A stretch of DNA of 64,000 bases. It comes from CANIGN01 sp041391385. GTDB lineage: Bacteria > Bdellovibrionota > UBA2428. Position 1 is the stretch's first letter, and each line of letters starts with the position of its first letter. Below are positions 1 to 8,964 of this stretch, piece by piece. The notes under the pieces were generated by a model, which saw only the letters and a program-made list of their open reading frames with translations, ran no database searches and had not been told where the DNA came from. The DNA lies in assembly GCA_041391385.1 (NCBI GenBank), contig JAWKOD010000002.1:558001-622000 (forward strand), given 5' to 3'. A program made the translations under genes and the position numbers.

Positions 1-238
1 AAACACGGATGGCCGCTTCACGACAGACTGCAAAAGCTTCAACAAGGATGTCGTCTAGGGTGGCGCCATTTGCAAGTTTTTGCTTCAATTCAGCAGTCTT
101 AGCCTGAAGTGCCTTGTCACTTAAAACCCGAATTTGGGGTTCCATTTGGTTGATGGCCTGAATCGCGGGAAGGATCTTTTTGAGCTCCCTATCGTTTTTA
201 CTGCCGATAATTTTTTTGAGCACTAAACCTGCAAGCAT
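1..238 (-). CDS. secA: Preprotein translocase ATPase SecA, N-terminal fragment (runs off the window)
   Basis: Only the first 79 codons are present. The reverse-strand translation starts MLAGLVLKKIIGSKNDRELK and continues through a segment about NQMEP and a second about EAFAVCREAAIRV. These match the conserved SecA start (GS-NDR, the NAMEP-like segment, the EAFAVVREA-like segment). SecA is the cytoplasmic motor that pushes unfolded preproteins through SecYEG. An in-frame TAA lies two codons before the ATG, so no longer start is possible. A GAGG-type ribosome site is present but about 19 bases upstream, which is unusually far. The gene is divergent from nadK, with a shared intergenic region of about 70 bases. 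The identification is based on the N-terminus only. Confidence 0.9.
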   Translation of the reverse strand, partial: MLAGLVLKKIIGSKNDRELKKILPAIQAINQMEPQIRVLSDKALQAKTAELKQKLANGATLDDILVEAFAVCREAAIRV

Positions 239-306
239 AACTTAAAGAAGGTTAGCACTCCTCTTTGCTCTTGGCTAAGGCCCCAGGCTCTGTATAGTTT
301 TACTTT

Positions 307-1173
307 GTGAGTAGTCGAATGGAACGAATCTGGATATTTGAGGGAAAAGTCGGGAAAACCTTCCCTCAGGAAAAAAAGCTTCTTGTGGAGGAGCTAAAAT
401 CTGCCTTTAAAATTGAGGATAAGCCATCTTCTAAAACCAGTTTGGCGATTTCGCTGGCTGGGGATGGCTCTTTACTGTCGATGCTCCGAAATTTAGGCGA
501 GTTGCGTCACCAGGTGCCCATTTTGGGAATCCATACCAGTGCGGGCCTCGGTTTTTTACACCGCTTGGCTCTGCCACAGACAGGTCCTAAAGACACAAAG
601 CAGTGGGCTAAGCGCTTTGTTAAAATGTTGAAAAACCAGGAGTACTCTATTCAGAAGCGATGGGGCATCGAGGCTACAATAGGTAGGAACAACTCTTGCT
701 GGGGAATGAACGATTTGGTTATTAGCAAAGGTTCACTTTCTCGTATGGTTTCGCTCAAGGTTTCGGTGAATGGCTCCGTGCTTTTTGCGAAGTTGCGCGG
801 AGATGGACTCATTGTGGCAACTCCTGTGGGCTCAACAGCTTATTCGCTTGCAGCTGGTGGGCCGATCGTTGTGCCGGGTTTAGATGGACTTCTTTTGACT
901 CCGATTTTGCCGCACGAAATTGCGCAGCGGCCAGTCATTTTGACCTCTGATTCTGAAATTGAGATCAAGGTGCTTGAGGGCCCTCCGAGTTATTTAACTG
1001 AAGATGGTCAACGAACCACTGAGTTGCGCGCAGGACAAACTCTTTGCATAAGAAGAGCTGAGGACGCAGTTCATTGGTTGGCTCCCGATATGGAGGGGGT
1101 GCGTGATTACTTTGAGATCTTGCGAAGTAAACTAGGTTTAGGCGGTGGATTGCTCAATTCCAAGGAAGGATAA
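307..1173 (+). CDS. nadK: NAD kinase
   Basis: Phosphorylates NAD to NADP using ATP or polyphosphate in the cytoplasm. Visible family motifs are AGDGS at residues 51-55 (usually GGDGT), the G-x-N/H-x-G-x-L-G-F-L-like segment around 74-84, ND at 135-136, and GDGLIVATPVGSTAYSLAAG from 165. Length (288 aa) is normal for bacterial NadK. The start is uncertain: GTG at 307 and ATG at 319 are both possible and neither has a clear Shine-Dalgarno sequence. A TATAGT at 293-298 would place the transcript start almost at the GTG. recN follows after one base, so the two are probably cotranscribed; a nadK-recN pairing is seen in other bacteria. Confidence 0.93.
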   Translation: MSSRMERIWIFEGKVGKTFPQEKKLLVEELKSAFKIEDKPSSKTSLAISLAGDGSLLSMLRNLGELRHQVPILGIHTSAGLGFLHRLALPQTGPKDTKQWAKRFVKMLKNQEYSIQKRWGIEATIGRNNSCWGMNDLVISKGSLSRMVSLKVSVNGSVLFAKLRGDGLIVATPVGSTAYSLAAGGPIVVPGLDGLLLTPILPHEIAQRPVILTSDSEIEIKVLEGPPSYLTEDGQRTTELRAGQTLCIRRAEDAVHWLAPDMEGVRDYFEILRSKLGLGGGLLNSKEG

Positions 1174-1174
1174 A

Positions 1175-2875
1175 ATGCTCGCATCGATTCGCGTTAAAAA
1201 TTTTGCTCTTGTTGAGGATACCGAAATCCAATTGGAAAAAGGGTTTACTGTTTTTACGGGTGAAACCGGAGCCGGTAAAAGTTTGCTCTTAAACGCCATT
1301 GTGCTCTTGCTCGGAAATAGAGCTTCGGCCTCGTGGGTTAGAAAGGGAGCGCTCAAAGCAGAAGTTGAAGGGCAGTTTTATTTTCCCAAAGATAAAGAAC
1401 GACTCAAGAGACTTGCTGATATGGGTTATGAATTGGATGATTTATCGGACCCTCTCGTCGTACGAAGAGAATTCGCTTCAGCTGAAGGCACCGTGAGCCG
1501 TATTTGGATTCAAGGAAAAGCAGCGACGCGAGCTCAGCTCCAGGAAGCCTTAGGTGATTTGATTGAAGTCTCGGGTCAGCATGAATTCTTAAGACTTAAT
1601 AAGCCCAATTACATTTTAGAAATTATCGATTCTCTTTTGGAGAATCCAAAAGTTCTCACACAGTACAAAGAGTCCTATGAGGAGTTAAAAAAACTTCATA
1701 CGGAACGTTCCAAGCTTGATTTACTTTCGATCGATAACTTGGATTTTTTAAAGGTTGAAGTTTCGGAGCTTAAAGATATTTGTAAGTCAAAAGATTTGGC
1801 AAATTATGAGGAAGATCTCGAGAGGCAGGCGCGTGAGTTATCTTCAAGGGAAAAAATCTTAGAGCAAATTGAAAAATGTGTATTGTTGTTGGATGGCTCT
1901 GCAGGAGCAGATGCCGCTGGAATAAGCGAGCTCTTAAGGGTTTTAGATAAAGAAAGTCGAAAGCTGGGGCAACTTACTTCTGCAGATCATTTGGCCGAAA
2001 AGTTAGACCAAGTCTCCGTGCTGTTGTCTGACTTTGAGTCCGCTTTGTTAAAAGTGAAAGACTCTTTTTCGGATACAAATTTTGATGAAGTTGAAATTGT
2101 TGAGACGCTCAGCAAGTTAAAGCGCCTAAAGCGAAAGTATAGTGTTTTGGATGCCTCAGAGTTTTATGCTCTCTGCGAGGCCAAGGCCGAAGAGTTGGAT
2201 CAATTAGAAAATTTATCTGAGCGACGAGAAGTGTTGGATCAGAAAATTTTAAAACAAAAAGAAGATCTGGCAAAGAAAGCAAAAGCATTGTCTGCAGCTC
2301 GGAATAAGCTCATTCCTTCTTTTGTGTCTAAATGGGAAAAAGGTGTGCGTGAACTTGGAATGCCTCATGCTGTTTTTTCTTTAAAACTCGTAGCGACACC
2401 GGATTTTACATCAATTGGACAAGATCAAGTGGAGCTTTTATTTTCTTCTAACAAGGGTCACGAACTTATGCCGTTGGCAAAAGTTGCCAGTGGTGGAGAA
2501 TTGTCGCGTATTTTGCTTTCTCTGAAGGAATATGTAGCTCAAAGCGTTTCTGTTGGCGTTTATTTATTTGATGAAGTCGACACAGGTATTGGCGGCGAGA
2601 CAGCCCATATTGTAGGTAAAAAGTTAGCGATGCTTGCAAAAGCTTCACAGGTTCTTGTGGTCACTCATTTGGCACAAATTGCAGCATTTGCCGATGAACA
2701 GGTTTTGGTTGAGAAAAAACATGCTTCGCAAAGCTCAAGAACTGAACTCAGGGTTCTAACAAAAGAGGAACGACTTTCAGAGCTTGCTAGAATGCTCGGT
2801 GGACAAAAATTAGATTCTGCAAAAAAATTGGCCGAGGATTTAGTGAAGCAAGTAAAGCGTGAGCTTCGAGTGTAA
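1175..2875 (+). CDS. recN: DNA repair protein RecN (SMC-like ATPase)
   Basis: A 566-residue SMC-family ATPase used in double-strand break repair. Walker A is GETGAGKS at residues 29-36 within the typical N-terminal RecN pattern. A long charged, heptad-rich central part forms the coiled coil. The C-terminal lobe has the ABC signature (ASGGELSRILLSLK) and Walker B (YLFDEVDTGIGG), followed by VTHLAQIAAFAD. The ATG at 1175 is preferred over an upstream in-frame GTG at 1145 because AAGGAAGGA lies just before it and it begins right after the nadK stop. All key nucleotide-binding motifs are intact. Confidence 0.95.
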   Translation: MLASIRVKNFALVEDTEIQLEKGFTVFTGETGAGKSLLLNAIVLLLGNRASASWVRKGALKAEVEGQFYFPKDKERLKRLADMGYELDDLSDPLVVRREFASAEGTVSRIWIQGKAATRAQLQEALGDLIEVSGQHEFLRLNKPNYILEIIDSLLENPKVLTQYKESYEELKKLHTERSKLDLLSIDNLDFLKVEVSELKDICKSKDLANYEEDLERQARELSSREKILEQIEKCVLLLDGSAGADAAGISELLRVLDKESRKLGQLTSADHLAEKLDQVSVLLSDFESALLKVKDSFSDTNFDEVEIVETLSKLKRLKRKYSVLDASEFYALCEAKAEELDQLENLSERREVLDQKILKQKEDLAKKAKALSAARNKLIPSFVSKWEKGVRELGMPHAVFSLKLVATPDFTSIGQDQVELLFSSNKGHELMPLAKVASGGELSRILLSLKEYVAQSVSVGVYLFDEVDTGIGGETAHIVGKKLAMLAKASQVLVVTHLAQIAAFADEQVLVEKKHASQSSRTELRVLTKEERLSELARMLGGQKLDSAKKLAEDLVKQVKRELRV

Positions 2876-2961
2876 GTATAAGTTTCTGGAACGTCAAAAA
2901 TACTTATTGGGCGTGCTTCAGTAGTTCTTTCGCAATGAACAAATTGAGCCGATAAGAGTAT

Positions 2962-3882
2962 GTGAAAAACACGCTTTGGCAGAAAGCATTTCTTTTGCTT
3001 TTTGTGTATGCCTGTAAGAGCTCGGGTTCAAGAAAAGAGCTGGAACTTAAGTTACAAGATAGGAGCTTAAAAAAGGGCCGCGCAGCTCCAGGTGCTTTCT
3101 CGTTGAGTCAGTCCAGAAGAAGAGGCTCACAATCTAAGACTTTAAATCCTGCAGCTTCGGGGAATGCAAATTCTTCAACAGATGCTGTGGGATCACAAGT
3201 TGGATCGGGGAGCACTGGTTCTGGCGCAGGTAGTGACATCGATCAGTTTTTTGATTCAGTTCCTGCTGCTGCTTCAAGTCCCACGAAGGCTAGAGCGCTC
3301 GGAGCGGGTAGGGCGTCTTCGGGTGTTGCACCGCAAGCATCTTTTTCTGCACCACATGTAAATGTACCTGCTGGAACAGGCGCGGGATCAGGAGCTGGTG
3401 CTGGAGCGGGAACGACGAGCTCTTCTGAGAGTTCGGCTTCTGAAGCAAGTCTAGCCCCTCAAGAAGAGGCTCAAGAAAAGTCCAAATGTCTTGAGGCGTG
3501 TGAAGCCATGATCAAGGGTTATACAAATAACCATGAGTATATGGAAAAAATATCTTCTCATAGCGAGGATATGAGTATTTTTAGTTTGGATATTCGACGA
3601 GAGGCAAATGTAGTCTGGGAGGGGTGTATAGATTTCGGTACAGACGCAGGGGATTCTGCAAGGTCTGAGTTGAATACTTTTCTAAAAGAATGCAAAGGAG
3701 GCGTGACGACAAAGGTTAGCTCCTGTCTTTCAAAAAATATTATTTTTAGAGAAACAGATTCCTTGAGTGCAGAGAAAAAAAGACAGCTTCAGGAATGCAG
3801 AAAAAGCATGAAAAGAGCTTCAGGTAAAAGTCAGAACACGGCAAAGAAAACGGGTGGAGCTCCGGGAACGAGTCCTCATTAG
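2962..3882 (+). CDS. Putative lipoprotein with Gly/Ala/Ser-rich linker and Cys-containing C-terminal domain
   Basis: Not recognised as a known family. A short hydrophobic N-terminus ends in VYAC at about residues 15-18, which resembles a lipobox, so the mature protein would begin as a lipidated Cys followed by Lys-Ser-Ser. Residues about 60-165 are low-complexity Gly/Ala/Ser/Thr sequence with runs of GAGAGAG type. The C-terminal ~130 residues are charged and mostly helical in character, with several cysteines (KCLEACEAM, EGC, KECKGG, SSCL, QECRK), suggesting a small disulphide-containing periplasmic domain. The start codon is GTG with a poor ribosome site. A dispersed palindromic repeat begins immediately after the stop codon. 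Confidence 0.75.
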   Translation: MKNTLWQKAFLLLFVYACKSSGSRKELELKLQDRSLKKGRAAPGAFSLSQSRRRGSQSKTLNPAASGNANSSTDAVGSQVGSGSTGSGAGSDIDQFFDSVPAAASSPTKARALGAGRASSGVAPQASFSAPHVNVPAGTGAGSGAGAGAGTTSSSESSASEASLAPQEEAQEKSKCLEACEAMIKGYTNNHEYMEKISSHSEDMSIFSLDIRREANVVWEGCIDFGTDAGDSARSELNTFLKECKGGVTTKVSSCLSKNIIFRETDSLSAEKKRQLQECRKSMKRASGKSQNTAKKTGGAPGTSPH

Positions 3883-3901
3883 CAAAAAGGTAGCGGGCGT
3901 G

Positions 3902-3947
3902 TGCAAAAAGGTAGCGGGTACACGTAAAAAGTAACTAGGTACCTTTT
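3902..3947 (+). repeat. Dispersed 46-bp imperfect palindrome, copy 1 (with a preceding half copy at 3883-3898)
   Basis: The element begins TGCAAAAAGGTAGCGGGTAC and ends GTAACTAGGTACCTTTT. The two ends are near-complements, so it can fold into a long imperfect hairpin with a small A-rich loop. A half copy, CAAAAAGGTAGCGGG, precedes it. A second full copy lies inverted at 51217-51262 and matches at 44 of 46 positions by eye. It sits directly downstream of a lipoprotein stop codon, so it may act as a terminator or transcript-end stabiliser. It resembles the REP type of intergenic repeat in organisation. Function is inferred. Confidence 0.75.
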
Positions 3948-4019
3948 AGCATATTATTGACGGAGTTTTATTGTATCTGCCTAGTGCTCGAGGGTGGGTG
4001 CTTACCTTACACTTAAGTT

Positions 4020-4739
4020 ATGGGCATCACAGCTAGCGCCATTGGTTTGTCGGATATCGGAATGAAGCGGCAAAATAATCAGGATTCTTTTTTAATTAAT
4101 GAGAAGCTTGGACTCTTTGCCGTGGCAGATGGAATGGGTGGGCACAGTGGGGGCGAGGTTGCTTCTGCTCTGTCAGTGAAGGCCATGGAACATGTCTTTA
4201 AAGAGAAGCGAAATAAAATGGATATTGTCGATACGCTTCGTTTGGGTGTTGAGAAAGGGAATGAAATTATTTTTGAACAGGCCGCTCAACAACCAGAGCT
4301 TTCTGGAATGGGAACAACTCTTACGGCTATGGCCTATACCGAGGGGCATGTTTACATAGCACAGGTGGGAGACTCTCGTTGTTACTTCTTTTATGAAGGG
4401 CAGCTTTATCAGGTAACTGAAGATCACTCTCAGATTTATGAACTTATGAAATTGGGATTTGTTACAGAAGCGAATATCCATCATTTTCAGAAGAACGTTA
4501 TTACTCGGTCCGTTGGTTATGAGCCTTCTGTGTCACCTGATATTTTTGCGATGGACGTAAAAAAGGGTTGTCGCTTTTTACTCTGTAGTGACGGTTTGAC
4601 GGGTATGGCCACCAACCCTCAAATTGCCCAAATCCTAGCAAATTTTGATTTAGAAAATAGCGCAAAAAACCTAATTCGTTTGGCGAACCTTCAAGGTGGA
4701 GAAGATAATATAACTGCGCTAATTGTTGAATTCTCGTGA
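4020..4739 (+). CDS. PP2C-family Ser/Thr protein phosphatase
   Basis: Metal-dependent protein phosphatase of the PPM/Stp1 type, 239 aa, complete. Motifs seen in order are the RQNNQDSF segment (residues 17-24), DGMGGHSGGE (37-46) with the metal-binding Asp and Gly, GTTLTAM near 98, QVGDSRCYF, CSDGLTGM near 190, and GGEDNITALIV near the end. It probably removes phosphates added by Hanks-type Ser/Thr kinases; no such kinase is in the window. The next gene overlaps its stop codon, so the two products are probably made together. No signal peptide is seen, so it is likely cytoplasmic. Confidence 0.93.
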   Translation: MGITASAIGLSDIGMKRQNNQDSFLINEKLGLFAVADGMGGHSGGEVASALSVKAMEHVFKEKRNKMDIVDTLRLGVEKGNEIIFEQAAQQPELSGMGTTLTAMAYTEGHVYIAQVGDSRCYFFYEGQLYQVTEDHSQIYELMKLGFVTEANIHHFQKNVITRSVGYEPSVSPDIFAMDVKKGCRFLLCSDGLTGMATNPQIAQILANFDLENSAKNLIRLANLQGGEDNITALIVEFS

Positions 4740-5329
4740 TACCTTTAAGAACTCCGGCCCAAATTAAAAAGTTTCCGACTACGTTGATGTTTCTTGTTTT
4801 AACTTCTTTTGTTTTGAGTGCGATGTATTCTGGATATATCTCAACATCGGATTCGCTTTTGACAAGAATCTTTGTTTCCACGCTTCTCTTTCCTTCCTGG
4901 CCATTGGGTCTATTATGTCTTTGGTATTTGTGGATTTTTTATCCGTGTTTTAATGTTAGGAAAGGACGAAACCCGGTTTTTGACGCCGGCATTTTTTTGA
5001 CGCCTCATCTTTTGATCTACATGTTTTTAGATTTTCAGGTCGAAGCGGCATGGAGTTTTGTTTTTTCTCTCACAATTTTTGGATTTGTAATGAGAGATTT
5101 GATTTGGGAGACCGTAGATACCCTCGTAATAGGTCCTAAGCTCTTTTCTGTGTATGCAGTGCCTTGTTATGTGCATGTTTTCTTTTTTCTTTTTTATGTC
5201 TTTGTTTCTCAGTTAATTCGTCCTGCGTATGGAATGCCTGACATGAGTATCTACCTGGTATCATTAACATCTTTTCTCGTCGGATTTTTGGAGCGGAGTC
5301 TGGAGCTAAAAGGGTTGAAAGAGAGCTGA
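4736..5329 (+). CDS. Integral membrane protein of unknown function
   Basis: Not recognised. The 197 residues contain about five hydrophobic segments (near residues 16-34, 43-70, 82-98, 105-120 and 140-160, then a last one near 170-185), rich in aromatic residues. There is no obvious catalytic motif. The GTG start overlaps the stop codon of the PP2C phosphatase gene by four bases (GTGA), which implies translational coupling and a possible functional link with the phosphatase. A rhomboid-like identity was considered, but no GxSG or catalytic His is visible. Confidence 0.7.
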   Translation: MIPLRTPAQIKKFPTTLMFLVLTSFVLSAMYSGYISTSDSLLTRIFVSTLLFPSWPLGLLCLWYLWIFYPCFNVRKGRNPVFDAGIFLTPHLLIYMFLDFQVEAAWSFVFSLTIFGFVMRDLIWETVDTLVIGPKLFSVYAVPCYVHVFFFLFYVFVSQLIRPAYGMPDMSIYLVSLTSFLVGFLERSLELKGLKES

Positions 5330-5368
5330 AACGGGCTATATTGGAAGCAAGGGATTGTACAGGGACGT

Positions 5369-6106
5369 ATGAAGATATTTTTTCAATACTTTTTAGTGCT
5401 TTTGAGTTTGCTTGGTCCTGAGGCCTTCGCTGCTTTTAATAGCATCTATGATCGTAGTCCTGATACGGAAGATATTCTTAATCATAGAAATCGCAGACTT
5501 CCGCCTCCTCCTAAAAATATCAAATCGAATAAATTTAATCCTTCTGAGCGTTTTGAGGTTGCACTTGAGCGCAGCGAAGCCGTTGTAACTCTTTCAGATT
5601 CTGAGGAGGAGGGTTCTTCCTCCTCTTCTTATGAAGTGCTACTTGGTACAAACCGTAAAATACGCGACAAAAGTGTATCCTTAGGCGTCGTTGGTGGTGG
5701 CTCTTCAGGTGTGGTTGGAGTTCGAGCCGATGTTAAAATTGAACCTGTGTGGTTGAGTGCTCAACTTGGAACAGGTGGAGATTACATGACCTGGGGAGTG
5801 GGAGCGAGAAAGTACCTTTTTCCGCGCCTTAGGTTTCTTCCCTTTTTAGATGTTCATTATAGTGAGTGGCTTTTAAAAGAAGCCGACTCTACAGCAGCTG
5901 ATTATCCTTTTCCGGCCTATGCGACGAAAAAATTCTTTGAGAACTCTTACGAAAAACAGACTGCACGTTTGTTAAGTCCTGGGCTCGGAGTGGCTTATTT
6001 GGGGCGAGATGGCCTTGGTGTAGAACTAGGTGCCCAGTATCTCTATAGCCTTCAGCTTGAGCAGGGTGCAGTTTTGGGCTCCCTAGGCCTTGTAAAATAC
6101 TTTTAA
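5369..6106 (+). CDS. Secreted, probable outer-membrane-associated protein
   Basis: No family recognised. There is a clear Sec signal peptide (MKIFFQYFLVLLSLLG followed by an AFA-type cleavage region near residue 21). Next comes a charged region with RNRRLPPPPK, an acidic DSEEEGSSSSS stretch, then alternating-hydrophobicity sequence ending LEQGAVLGSLGLVKYF. The C-terminal aromatic residue and Gly/Tyr-rich beta-like strands suggest a small outer-membrane beta-barrel or an envelope protein. It follows the membrane protein gene after about 40 bases and could share its transcript. Confidence 0.7.
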   Translation: MKIFFQYFLVLLSLLGPEAFAAFNSIYDRSPDTEDILNHRNRRLPPPPKNIKSNKFNPSERFEVALERSEAVVTLSDSEEEGSSSSSYEVLLGTNRKIRDKSVSLGVVGGGSSGVVGVRADVKIEPVWLSAQLGTGGDYMTWGVGARKYLFPRLRFLPFLDVHYSEWLLKEADSTAADYPFPAYATKKFFENSYEKQTARLLSPGLGVAYLGRDGLGVELGAQYLYSLQLEQGAVLGSLGLVKYF

Positions 6107-6170
6107 TCCCCCTAAATCACAGAGCTAAGCGTGGACAAGCTACTTGAGTGCCATTATGTATAAGTGATTG

Positions 6171-6422
6171 ATGTCGAAAGAAGAACTGGCCAAATTTGAA
6201 GGTATTATTATGGGCACACCGGGTGGTGGTCACTACATGGTTCAGTTGGAGTCCGGAAAACAAGTTACAGCAAAACTTTCTGGAAAAATGAAGCAAAATA
6301 AAATTCGCTGCATCGTTGGCGATCAAGTAACTGTGGGAATTTCTGTTTATGATCTTAACCACGGAATTATTCTCTTCCGTAAAAATCGTAGGCAAGGACC
6401 TCCTCCGCAGTTTAGAAGATAG
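6171..6422 (+). CDS. infA: Translation initiation factor IF-1
   Basis: S1/OB-fold protein of 83 residues. The sequence aligns throughout with IF-1: F-E-G-x-I near the start, YMVQLESGKQVTAKLSGKMK in the middle (family V-x-L-E-N-G-x-x-x-x-A-x-x-S-G-K-M), I-x-x-x-x-G-D-x-V-T-V, and YDLNHGIILFRKN at the end (family YDL-x-x-G-R-I-x-F-R). It binds the ribosomal A site during initiation. A short Arg/Pro-rich tail (RRQGPPPQFRR) extends past the usual end. ATG at 6171 is preferred over the adjacent TTG at 6168. It stands alone rather than in a ribosomal protein operon and converges on the adhesin gene with only 14 bases between them. Confidence 0.93.
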   Translation: MSKEELAKFEGIIMGTPGGGHYMVQLESGKQVTAKLSGKMKQNKIRCIVGDQVTVGISVYDLNHGIILFRKNRRQGPPPQFRR

Positions 6423-6436
6423 TTTTTATTTTCTTT

Positions 6437-8964
6437 TTACGGGATACAGGTTCCAACGTAAAATCCGCCCCACATTCCATTATATCCAATACTCGCTTTG
6501 CCAGACACACAGGCGTTGTTCATTCGAGTTGTCATAGTGGTAGGGTCGTTCCCCCAATTACATCCCCAGTGATATGTCGTTGTACCGGCGATCATGGAAT
6601 AATTTCCTGGGCTAGGATTACTAAATGCAAAGCGCACCATTTGCATTCCATTACAGAGGCGATCACAGGAAAGCGCACAAGGAACTACAGTGTTACAACT
6701 AGAGGTGTTACCACCATTTGCTCCTAAACAACTCCATGTCCAAGTTGGACTTGCTCCTGATACAGCTGAAGGAGTACCCGTTGTGCATAAGTTTGAAGTG
6801 GGAATACTTGCGGGCGAAGTGCCATGAGCACTTCCGCAGACTCCGTTGACGGGAGCGGGCGGAATTCCGTAGCGGATATTCCATTTTGCTTGAGCGCAAT
6901 TACTTGCTTGGTCACAAATTTTGTATTCACAAAAAGAAGAGTCATTAAAGGTTGAAGAGCTTTGAAAACTTAAAGACGTTCCTGTAACGCTGCACGAACC
7001 TTTTGAGGCGGGTCCAGTGGACACAAGAACTAAACTACTGGGATTGATATCGCCATCGATATCAAAATCATTTGCTAAAACATTTTTACTTACAGTTGAT
7101 GAAGCTCCAATTGTAGATTGATCATCAAGTGCAATGGGCGCATTACTACTTCCTCCACAGATTCCTTCAATTACTACAAGTCCATTGCCGCCAGCTCCAT
7201 TGCCTGCACCTGTTCCAACACTAACGCCCGTTGAGTAATCTAGGTCGTATGTTTTGGGTGGATTACTTTCGGTGGACGTTGCTGCAGGGATTGATGCCAT
7301 AAGAGTCGTAGAGGCAACTAGGGAAGAGTGTAAATAAGAACTTCCTCCGCCTCCATCTGTATCTCCCGCCGAAGGGAAGGTACACCAGTCTCCCACGCCA
7401 CCACTACCGCCGTAATAACCTGAACCGCCACCACCGCCACCACCATCGGTACAATATGTAGGAGATGCATTACCTCCACTCAGTGCAGCTCCTGGACTGC
7501 CAGCGAGTGAAGCACTTAGAGGAGCATAAGCAACACCGCCAGCGCTTTGAGTTCCCGGCATGGGATGTTGTCCGTTATATCCATCGTGTGTTGTTGCACT
7601 ACCTTCTAATCCTCCGCCAAATCCTCTTGTGACTGTTCCGCCTCCTGAGGATCCGGCACCCGCACCGGCAATTAAAAGTGAATTTGCATGAGTGAAGGAA
7701 TTTAAAAAGACACCACTAAGTCCACCGCCTGATCCGCCCCATCCAGGAGTTCCCGCACCACCGCCTCCAAAAGTTCTTGCTGTTGATCCACGTAAGCCCC
7801 CTTGGCCAACTACAATTGCAAATTGTGTATCCGCATTAATGGGATAAATTCCTTCTGCGTATCCGCCTGCAGCTCCCATATAATAAGTGGGGTAGGACGC
7901 CCAACCCGCGCCACCTGCCGCTCCCCAAGCTTTAATGCGCACGTGAGTGACGTTAGAGGATTTTAAAATAGTGTAACTTTGAACGGCGCCTGAATAAGTA
8001 AAGACTTTTTTCTCAGCACCGCATACAAAAAGAGAAACGGGTTTACAGATAAGATTTCCATCTTCACCCATTTCAGAAATATAAGAGGGGGGACATTCAT
8101 TGGGTCCGCCACTGCTAGTAGAGGATGACGATCCGCCCGTAGTTCCGCCACCTGATCCACCACCCGTAGAGCCGCCAGGGATTAAAGTTCCACCCGATTG
8201 CCCAGCGAGGCCAAGCTTGCCATTCATAAGTCGAAAGCCAAAACTTGGATCAAACAAATCGTTAGTTGTGCTTGAGGAATCAACGCAGCCAAATTGTCCG
8301 TTGCCGTAACTTAAAGATTGAGCAGCGCCGACACAACTTGAAGCAAGGGTTCTTAGGATTCCGGAGCTTTTAAATTTTTCGTGAGTGATTTCGAGGCTGA
8401 GGTCTCGAATGTTGGCAAAGAGTTTTTTATCAGAATCGTTGAGAAGCGATTTATCTATGGAGAGATTAAAGTTGATGATGCCTCTTGAGCAAAGCATGTC
8501 GGAGCAATCGTATTGAATGGAAGTTTGTGTTCGTAGAAAGCAAGAAGCAGATGCTGAGTTGCAAGTGCCGCCATTTTTGTTGAGGAGACCGTTGAGTAGT
8601 GAATTAGTAGCTGTAGAAAAACCCGAGCCCGGAGTGGTGGTGACAGCGTTACTAAGAACAAGAGGGGTAGGAGAAGAAAAGAAGTGTCACAGTTAGAGCC
8701 TTGTCCGTTAAAGCAAGCAGCGAGGAGAGGGTCAGTGGCAATTTGAGAAGCCCAGTAGGATCGTTCATATTTGTTTAAGAGAGCAAAGACTTCGTTTTGA
8801 GTGAGGCTCATTTGAACACGAAATTGAGCGAGCTCTTGTTGTTTGGCTTGAGAGTTGTAGCTTTGCATAACAAAAGCAGCCGCAAAGCCCGCAATGATAA
8901 GCCCAATGAGAACTTCCGTTGTTCCAAAGCCATGTTTTTTAAAAGTAAGATTTAAGGTGCGCAT
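6437..8964 (-). pseudogene. Type IV prepilin-like glycine-rich adhesin, copy B, broken by a single-base deletion
   Basis: Paralogue of the intact gene just upstream. The ATG at 8964 has GGAG four bases before it and lies inside the end of the previous gene (13-base overlap). The N-terminus is a class III prepilin leader, KKHG then FGTTEVLIGLIIAG, with Glu at +5. At 8677-8680 there are four A (plus strand) where the paralogue has five, so the frame shifts after about residue 96 and stops at 8455. If the base were restored the product would be about 842 aa: pilin stalk, Ser/Gly linker, a Gly-rich domain (many GGGG, WGG), a cadherin-type segment with NDFDIDGD, and a Cys-rich C-terminal part found in other bacterial surface proteins. 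The downstream part has no credible start of its own. Confidence 0.85.

Noticed and set aside
2949..2962. GCCGATAA resembling a FliA (sigma-28) -10 box before the lipoprotein gene
   Set aside because: No TAAA-type -35 at the required spacing, and the transcript would start at or after the GTG.
4736..5329. Rhomboid protease identity for the membrane protein next to the PP2C phosphatase
   Set aside because: No GxSG or paired catalytic His is visible.
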